Source of the DNA: Achromobacter sp. ASV32
GTDB lineage: Bacteria > Pseudomonadota > Gammaproteobacteria > Burkholderiales > Burkholderiaceae_B
Assembly: GCF_016428805.1 (NCBI RefSeq)
Contig: NZ_JAELTJ010000032.1
Coordinates: forward strand, 1-48,058
DNA length: 48,058 nt
Direction of reading: 5' to 3'
Under the pieces are notes generated by a model that saw nothing but the letters and a program-made list of their open reading frames with translations, did no database searches and had not been told where the DNA came from. The translations under genes and the position numbers were made by a program. Of this stretch, positions 42,776 through 48,058 are shown in pieces. Positions within the stretch are counted from its first letter, which is position 1; each line of letters begins with the position of its first letter.

Positions 42776-43753
42776 TCAGTCCAGGCGGATGCCGCGGGCC
42801 TTCACGACGTCGCGCCAGAAGGTCTGCATGCCGACCTGCATCTTGATCAGGTCATCGCCGTACAGGTCCAGGATATCGTTGCCCGAATTCAGGATGAACT
42901 CGCGCAGCGCCGGTGTCTTCAAGGCCAGGCGCAAGGCGCCGCGCAGCTTGTCCAGCACGGCCGGTGGGGTACCGGCCGGCGCGTATAGCGCTGTCCAGCC
43001 GTACAGCGTCAGGCTGGGATAGCCCAGCTCGGCCACCGTGGGCACGTCGGGCGCATCGGCAACGCGCGCATCGCTGGTGGCGGCGATGGCCAGCGTCTTG
43101 CCGGACTTCACATAGGGCAGTGCGGAGGACGGCGTGTCGAACAGGATGTCGATGGTGCCGCCGATCAGGTCCGATTCCGCGGCCGCGGGGCCCTTGTACG
43201 GTATATGCGATAGCTCGATGCCGGCCAATTGGCTGAGCAGTTCGCCGAGCAGGTGCGGGTTGGTGCCCGGGCCCGCGCTGCCGTAGGTCAGCTTGCCGGG
43301 TTCGGCCTTGGCGCGGGTGATCAGGTCCTGCATGTTGCGGATGCCGGACGCCTTGCTCACGACCAGCACGAACGGCGAGCGCGAGATGACGCCGATCGGC
43401 GCGAAATCCTTGTTTTCGTCGTAGGGCAGCTTGCGGTTCAGCACGATGGGCAGCATCACCATCGCGCTGGAGGCGCCGGCCAGCAGTGTGTAGCCGTCGG
43501 GCGCGGCCTTGGCCACGGCGTCCACGCCGATCGCGCCACCCGCGCCCGAGCGGTTTTCCACCACGAAAGATTGCCCCAACTGCCCGCCCATGGCCTTGCT
43601 GACGGCGCGCGCCAGCACATCGGACGAGGCGCCGGGCAGCGTGTGCACGATCACCTTGACGGGTTTGGACGGATAGGCGTCGTCGGCGTGCGCCACACTC
43701 GCCAGACCCAGGCAGAGCGCGGCCGCGGCGGCCAGGCGGTGTACTGCGTTCAT
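42776..43753 (-). CDS. Bug/TctC-type extracytoplasmic solute receptor
   Basis: A 325-residue exported receptor, second of its kind in the window. Signal peptide about 1-23 (cleaved near AHA|DD), then YPSKPVKVIVHTLPGASSDVLARAV, LGQSFVVENRSGAGGAIGVDAV, ADGYTLLAGASS-like block, LSHIPYKGPAAAESDLIGG and IKMQVGMQTFWRDVVK near the end. Its ribosome site (AAGGGGAAT) resembles that of the other Bug gene. No TctAB partner is adjacent. It heads the unit with the decarboxylase-like protein and amidase, divergent from a LysR gene. Confidence 0.94.
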   Translation of the reverse strand: MNAVHRLAAAAALCLGLASVAHADDAYPSKPVKVIVHTLPGASSDVLARAVSKAMGGQLGQSFVVENRSGAGGAIGVDAVAKAAPDGYTLLAGASSAMVMLPIVLNRKLPYDENKDFAPIGVISRSPFVLVVSKASGIRNMQDLITRAKAEPGKLTYGSAGPGTNPHLLGELLSQLAGIELSHIPYKGPAAAESDLIGGTIDILFDTPSSALPYVKSGKTLAIAATSDARVADAPDVPTVAELGYPSLTLYGWTALYAPAGTPPAVLDKLRGALRLALKTPALREFILNSGNDILDLYGDDLIKMQVGMQTFWRDVVKARGIRLD

Positions 43754-43856
43754 GGAATTCCCCTTGCTGTTTTTTACGGGGCGCCATCACCAAGCGCCAC
43801 CGGCCTGGCCATTGTCAATACGGGGGGTAATGTGCGTCAATGTCGAAATTCGGCAA

Positions 43857-43872
43857 GAAATTTGCATATTTC
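43857..43872. promoter_or_regulatory. Candidate LysR operator
   Basis: GAAATTTGCATATTTC is a 16-bp near-palindrome (GAAAT and ATTTC arms around TGCA, one mismatched pair) in the AT-rich part of the 139-base gap between the Bug gene start (43753) and the LysR start (43893). This is the expected place for the LysR site. Confidence 0.45.
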
Positions 43873-43892
43873 GCAACTGTCAGGAGGCCCGC

Positions 43893-44858
43893 TTGAATTT
43901 CATGGCTCTCGAAGCGCTGCGCGCTTTCGTGGAAGGCGGCAGCATCGCCGAGGCGTCGTTGCGCATCCACCGCAGCCCGTCCCAGGTCAGCCGTCTGCTG
44001 GCGGCGCTGGAAGAAGAAGCGGGCTTTCCGCTGCTGGTCAAGGAAGGGCGGCGTTTGTCGCTGACCGAGCAGGGCCAGGGCTTTTACCAGCGCATCGACG
44101 AGATGCTGCGGGCCGGGGACGCGGTCATCGAATACGCCCGGGGCGCGCGGCGCAAGAACCGCACCCACGTCAACGTGTTGGTGGCCCAGCACCTGATCGA
44201 AGGCCTGCTGGTCGAGGCCGTGGCCCGCGCGGTAGAGGAAGACAACGCCTTTGGCGTCACCATCAACGCGCGCATGCCACCCAACGTCGATGCCTGGATC
44301 AGCCAGCAGCACTTCGACCTGGCCTTGGCGCAATTGCCGGTCGAGCACGCTTTGCTGACCACCGAGGTCCTGGCCGAATCGCGCGCCGTGGCCATTCTCG
44401 GCCGCGACGACCCGCGCGCCGCGCAGGCCGTCATCACGCCGCAGATCCTGGGGCAAGGTCGCTTCGTCGGCCTGCCGCTGCGCGGCGCGTTGTACCACCG
44501 CTATGCGCGGGCCTTCGCCAAGGTCGGCTATCAGCCCGAAGCCCAGTTCGACGTATCGTTCGGCTTCATCGCCTGCCAACTGGCCGTGCGCGGCTGCGGC
44601 GCGGCACTGAGCGATCCGCTCACCGCGCTGACCCAAACCCATCTGGGAGCGCAGATACGGCGCTTCGAACCCGAAACGCCGCTGCAATATGGCTTGATCT
44701 ACCCCAAGTCCCGCCCGCCGTCGCCCGCCGCGCAACTGCTGATCCGACATCTGCGCGCAGTGGCGGGGGAAAAACTGCGAAGCGTGGATGCGCTCATGGC
44801 AGCGGGGCCAGGGCAGGGCAAGCCGAAGCGCGGCGCACGGCGTGGCGCTGCCGCCTAG
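43893..44858 (+). CDS. LysR-type transcriptional regulator of the Bug-amidase unit
   Basis: A 321-residue regulator: winged helix about 1-62 (LNFMALEALRAFVEGGSIAEASLRIHRSPSQVSRLLAALEEEAGFPLLVKEG) and effector domain from about 90, with a basic C-terminal tail (KPKRGARRGAAA). The TTG start is preferred because AGGAGG lies 5 bases before it; the ATG three codons later is too far from that site. The open frame extends upstream to 43752 without support. Its stop (44856-44858) overlaps the stop of the convergent TonB-receptor gene within the same CTAG. Confidence 0.92.
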   Translation: MNFMALEALRAFVEGGSIAEASLRIHRSPSQVSRLLAALEEEAGFPLLVKEGRRLSLTEQGQGFYQRIDEMLRAGDAVIEYARGARRKNRTHVNVLVAQHLIEGLLVEAVARAVEEDNAFGVTINARMPPNVDAWISQQHFDLALAQLPVEHALLTTEVLAESRAVAILGRDDPRAAQAVITPQILGQGRFVGLPLRGALYHRYARAFAKVGYQPEAQFDVSFGFIACQLAVRGCGAALSDPLTALTQTHLGAQIRRFEPETPLQYGLIYPKSRPPSPAAQLLIRHLRAVAGEKLRSVDALMAAGPGQGKPKRGARRGAAA

Positions 44859-47263
44859 AACTCGTACTTCAGCGTCGCCACGACATTGCGCTCTTCGCCG
44901 TAGTAGCAATAGTTCAGGCTGGCGCACGACGCCACGTAGGTCTTGTCCAGCAGGTTGTTGGCCGCGACCCGTACGCTCATGCCCTTGAGCGACGACGACA
45001 GGCGGCCCAGGTCGTAGCGCACCGACATGTCCAGCAAGGTGTAGGCCGGCACCTTCAGCGTGTTGGCGTTGTCGGCCCAACTGGTGCCCACGTAGCGCAC
45101 GCCGGCGCCCACGCCCAGGCCGTTGTCGAACTGGTAGTCGCCCCACAGCGAGGCCATGTGGCGCGGCGCCTGGTACGGCGTCTTGCCGGCCAGGCCCTCG
45201 GCCGACTCGCGGTAGCTCATGTCGGTGAAGGTGTAGGCGGCCAGCATCGTCAGGTTGTCGGTCAGGCGCGCCTTGCCCTCCAGCTCGATCCCGCGCGACC
45301 GCACCTTGCCCGCGGCCGTGTAGTAGGTCTGGGCCAGCACGCGGTTGGCCACGTTGTCCTGCGTCAGGTCGAAGGCGGCCAGCGTCACCATGTTCTCGGT
45401 GCCGGGCTGCTGATATTTCACGCCCACTTCATATTGCTTGCTCTGCGTCGGCGGCAGCAGATTCCCCTGGCGGTCCACATAGGCGTTGGGGTTGAACGAC
45501 TCGCTGTAGCTGATGTAAGGCGAGATGCCGTTGTCGAACAGATAGACCAGGCCACCGCGCTTGGTGAACTTCGAGCCGTTCCAGTTCTTGTCCGATAGAT
45601 AGGCGCCCGTGCGGCTGGAATCCGTGGTGCGCACCTCGTCCTGGCGGCCGCTGAGCGTCAGGCGCCAGCGGTCGTAGGCCAGCTGGTCCTGCAGATAGAA
45701 GCCCGTCTGCTCCAGCTTGCGGTCAAAGAAGGTGCGGCTGGTGATCTGCACGTTGCCGTTGGCGTAGTCGGGATTGAACGCATCCAGGTTCGACGCCGAA
45801 CCCGAATCCCAGCGGCCGTCGGCGTGGCGGTGCTGGTAGTCCATGCCCAGCAGCAGCGTGTGCTTGACCGCGCCCGTCTCGAACTGGCCCTGCAGCTGGT
45901 TGTCGATGGCGAATGCGCTGAGCGTTTCGCGGGCGCCGGAGTAATAGCGCGTCAGCTCGGTGCCATTGGCCCAGCCATAGCCGTAGACCTGCTTGAGCCG
46001 CACGTCCGACGATACGTAGCGGGCGTTCTGGCGGAAGGTCCAGCGGTCGTTGAAGCGGTGGTCGAACTGGTAGCCGAAGATGCGTTCGTTGCGCTTGAAC
46101 TGGTTGTCGTCAGGATCCGAATCCACGAAGTGGCGCGAGATCCGCTGGCCCGCGTGGTCGTTGGTGATGCTGGCGTCGGCCGGCACGCCGCTATGGAAGC
46201 CGCCGCTGGGGTCGCGTTGCAGATAGGCCTGCAGCAGCAGACTGGTGTCGGGGGTGAACTTGAACATCACCTGCGGCGCGATCGCGTAGCGTTCCTCGCG
46301 GGTATTGTTGAACTGCGTGTCGGTCGAGCGGCCCAGGCCGGTCACGCGGTAGGCGACCTTGCCGTTGTCGTCCACCGGTCCGGCCAGGTCGAAGCCCGCG
46401 CTTTTCTGACCCTGGGTGCCGTACGACACCTCCACCGAGCGGTACGGCTCGAACAGGGGCCGCTTGCTGGTCAACTGCACCAGGCCGCCAGGCGCGCTGC
46501 GGCCGAACAGCACCGATGACGGGCCGCGGAACACGTCGATGCGCTCGACGAAGTACGGGTCGATCTGGATCGAGCTGAACGTGCCCGAATCGCTCAGTAG
46601 CTTCAGGCCGTCGTAAATGGTGTTGTCGGTGCTGTTCTCGATAAAGCCGCGCAGCGCCACGTAGTCGTAGCGGTCGGCGGCGCCCACCAGGCCGGTGAAG
46701 GCGCCGGGCGTGTAGCGCAGCGCCTCGGACACGCTGCGGGGCTTCTGTTCATCCAGCTGTTCGCGGGTGATCACCGACACCGACTGCGGGGTCTCGATCA
46801 AGGCCGTATCGGTCTTGGTGGCGCTGGAGCTGGTCGAGGCCAGCAGACCCGCGGTGGGATCAAGCGCGCCGGGCACGCCCTGGCCGCTGACACGCACCGC
46901 CGGCAGCGTGGTGGCGCCGGGTTGCGGCAGCGGGGTCAGCACATAGCCGCCCGCGCTGCGGGTCGTGGCGAAACCACTGCCGGCCAGCAAGGCGCGAAAG
47001 CCCTCGTCCACCTGGTAGCGGCCGCGCAGTCCCGGCGTGCTCAAGCCCTGGATGCGGCTGGCGTCCACCGAAATGGCCACGCCCGCCTGCTGGGCGTAGC
47101 GGTTCAGCGCTGGCGCCAGCGGGCCGGCTGGGATGTCGTATAGCAGCGCGCCGCCGGTTTGCTGCTGGGCCTGGGCGGGCAGAGCGGTGGCGGCGCCCAG
47201 CGCGGCCAGCGTCAGGCAAAGCGCCAGCGGGGTGAAGCGTAGGGTCAGGGTCGGCAAGGGCAT
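44855..47263 (-). CDS. TonB-dependent siderophore receptor with signalling STN domain (FecA/FpvA type)
   Basis: An 802-residue outer-membrane transducer-receptor. Signal peptide about 1-32 (cleaved near AQA|QQ), STN signalling domain about 40-112 (LLYDIPAGPLAPALNRYAQQ, GLRGRYQVDEGFRALL), a plug with SVSVITREQLDEQKPRSV and RIDVFRGPSSVLFGRSAPGGLV (about 160-300), and a 22-strand barrel ending NVVATLKYEF with the terminal Phe. It imports a ferric siderophore using TonB energy and, through its STN domain, signals to the FecR-type protein encoded 78 bases upstream. The ligand cannot be read. Confidence 0.95.
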   Translation of the reverse strand: MPLPTLTLRFTPLALCLTLAALGAATALPAQAQQQTGGALLYDIPAGPLAPALNRYAQQAGVAISVDASRIQGLSTPGLRGRYQVDEGFRALLAGSGFATTRSAGGYVLTPLPQPGATTLPAVRVSGQGVPGALDPTAGLLASTSSSATKTDTALIETPQSVSVITREQLDEQKPRSVSEALRYTPGAFTGLVGAADRYDYVALRGFIENSTDNTIYDGLKLLSDSGTFSSIQIDPYFVERIDVFRGPSSVLFGRSAPGGLVQLTSKRPLFEPYRSVEVSYGTQGQKSAGFDLAGPVDDNGKVAYRVTGLGRSTDTQFNNTREERYAIAPQVMFKFTPDTSLLLQAYLQRDPSGGFHSGVPADASITNDHAGQRISRHFVDSDPDDNQFKRNERIFGYQFDHRFNDRWTFRQNARYVSSDVRLKQVYGYGWANGTELTRYYSGARETLSAFAIDNQLQGQFETGAVKHTLLLGMDYQHRHADGRWDSGSASNLDAFNPDYANGNVQITSRTFFDRKLEQTGFYLQDQLAYDRWRLTLSGRQDEVRTTDSSRTGAYLSDKNWNGSKFTKRGGLVYLFDNGISPYISYSESFNPNAYVDRQGNLLPPTQSKQYEVGVKYQQPGTENMVTLAAFDLTQDNVANRVLAQTYYTAAGKVRSRGIELEGKARLTDNLTMLAAYTFTDMSYRESAEGLAGKTPYQAPRHMASLWGDYQFDNGLGVGAGVRYVGTSWADNANTLKVPAYTLLDMSVRYDLGRLSSSLKGMSVRVAANNLLDKTYVASCASLNYCYYGEERNVVATLKYEF

Positions 47264-47341
47264 AGCGGGTTCCGTGTGCGTGGGTGTCCTGATTGCTATG
47301 ACGCGCCACGCAGAAAAAGCGGAACCGTTCCAGCAAAATAA

Positions 47342-47959
47342 TCAACGCGGCGCGTGCGTCCGGTCGATCATGACTACCCACGGGATCAGCGTGCGCACCC
47401 GGATCGGGAAACTGCTGGCCAGCAGCTGCAACGCGCGCTCGGGGTCGTCCAGGGGCAGCACGGCGTTGATCTTCAGGCCGGCCAGCGCATCGCGGTCGAT
47501 GCGCATCACGCCGGGCCGGTAGCGCGCCAGCGTGTCCAGCACGTCGGCCAGTGGCTGGTCCTGCACCACCAGGCGGCGGTACTTCCAGGCGTCTTCCATC
47601 GCCGCGGCGTCCACGGCGGCTGGCTCGCCCACGCCCTGCGCGGTAATGTGCACTGCCTGACCGGCCGTCACCTCGCGCGCGGTGCCGGCGCGCGGCGTGG
47701 CCAGCACTGTTGATTCCAGCATGGTCAGCACCGTGACGCCGTCTTCGGCATGCACGACGAAGCGGGTGCCCAGCGCGCGCACCGTGCCTTCGGCGGTGCG
47801 CACCGTGAAGGGCCGCGCCGCGTCCTTGGCCACCTCGACCAGGATGTCGCCGCGCACCAGCTCCACTTCGCGGCGTTGCGGGTCGAAATGCAGATTGAGC
47901 GCGGTGCCCGGTTCCAGCGTCACGCGGCTCTGGTCGGACAGCACGTGCGTCTGCCATTG
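47342..47959 (-). CDS. FecR-type anti-sigma/sigma regulator, truncated at artefactual contig end
   Basis: The C-terminal 205 residues of a FecR-family membrane protein, which passes the signal of the loaded receptor to an ECF sigma factor. Visible: SRVTLEPGTALNLHFD, EVELVRGDILVEVAKDAARPFTV, GTVRALGTRFVV (FecR core) and a C-terminal STN-like domain (PLADVLDTLARYRPGVMRIDRDAL). About 100-120 N-terminal residues, including the membrane helix and sigma-binding domain, are missing. An apparent GTG start at 47974 giving MYKRQ comes from adapter sequence and is false. In this order (minus strand) an ECF sigma gene is expected just beyond. Confidence 0.93.
   Translation of the reverse strand, partial: QWQTHVLSDQSRVTLEPGTALNLHFDPQRREVELVRGDILVEVAKDAARPFTVRTAEGTVRALGTRFVVHAEDGVTVLTMLESTVLATPRAGTAREVTAGQAVHITAQGVGEPAAVDAAAMEDAWKYRRLVVQDQPLADVLDTLARYRPGVMRIDRDALAGLKINAVLPLDDPERALQLLASSFPIRVRTLIPWVVMIDRTHAPR

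Positions 47960-48058
<99 letters not shown>

Noticed and set aside
43229-45598. Plus-strand open frame of 789 codons spanning a Bug gene, a LysR gene and a TonB receptor
   Set aside because: It crosses three real genes in other frames and shows no domain.

Overview
The window is about 48 kb of GC-rich chromosomal DNA, very probably from a member of the Alcaligenaceae (Achromobacter/Bordetella type). The evidence is compositional and by gene content: two orphan Bug-type (TctC) solute-binding proteins, a BvgS-like sensor kinase, a beta-proteobacterial trimeric porin, many LysR/GntR regulators each beside a transport or catabolic operon, and GTG/TTG starts. Genus and species cannot be fixed by reading alone. 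No rRNA, tRNA, CRISPR array, prophage or complete insertion sequence was seen. The right edge is not biology: from 47960 the sequence is an Illumina Nextera adapter followed by 53 G, so the window ends at an artefactual contig end.

Layout. 1-5.0 kb: a response regulator with an EAL (c-di-GMP phosphodiesterase) output and a BvgS-like sensor kinase cut by the left edge, arranged like the Pseudomonas Roc system. A 24-bp perfect palindrome separates them from a DUF1090 secreted protein with a strong terminator. 5.1-8.1 kb: a Lys/Pro-rich small protein, a GrpB-family protein and two LPS-type glycosyltransferases (GT4, GT9). 8.2-13.5 kb: a five-gene aromatic-acid/drug efflux operon of the AaeB type (FUSC pump, DUF1656, HlyD-type adaptor, NodT outer-membrane channel, unknown protein). 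13.6-15.7 kb: a LysR regulator divergent from a leucine-rich-repeat-like protein whose stop codon abuts a 131-bp MITE-like element. 15.9-18.9 kb: a MocR regulator, a DedA membrane protein and a porin. 19.1-26.5 kb: a tightly overlapped six-gene operon for peptide import and hydrolysis (two permeases, two ATPases, a binding protein, a CocE/X-Pro-type hydrolase), divergent from a LysR gene.

27.7-36 kb: an SDR oxidoreductase, the peroxide-resistance protein Ohr with its terminator, a two-component system preceded by a tiny cysteine-containing exported-peptide ORF, a divergent CcdA-thioredoxin pair, an ArsB-type transporter and a Do-family periplasmic protease. 35.8-39.3 kb: a gamma-glutamyltransferase and a Bug receptor, divergent from a GntR/FCD repressor with a VanO-like operator between. 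39.4-40.9 kb: a DMT exporter and a divergent XRE-cupin regulator whose promoters must overlap coding sequence. 40.9-44.9 kb: a catabolic module (nitrilase-superfamily amidase, a dihydroxyphthalate-decarboxylase/SBP-like protein, a Bug receptor) divergent from a LysR gene. 44.9-47.96 kb: a FecA-type TonB receptor and a FecR anti-sigma regulator truncated at the artefactual end.

Overall the region reads as an ordinary environmental/opportunist chromosome rich in uptake-plus-regulator modules. The points most worth following up are the Roc-like locus with its palindrome, the MITE-like element, the peptide-two-component-CcdA neighbourhood, the two Bug-linked catabolic modules, and the adapter artefact, which creates a false protein start.
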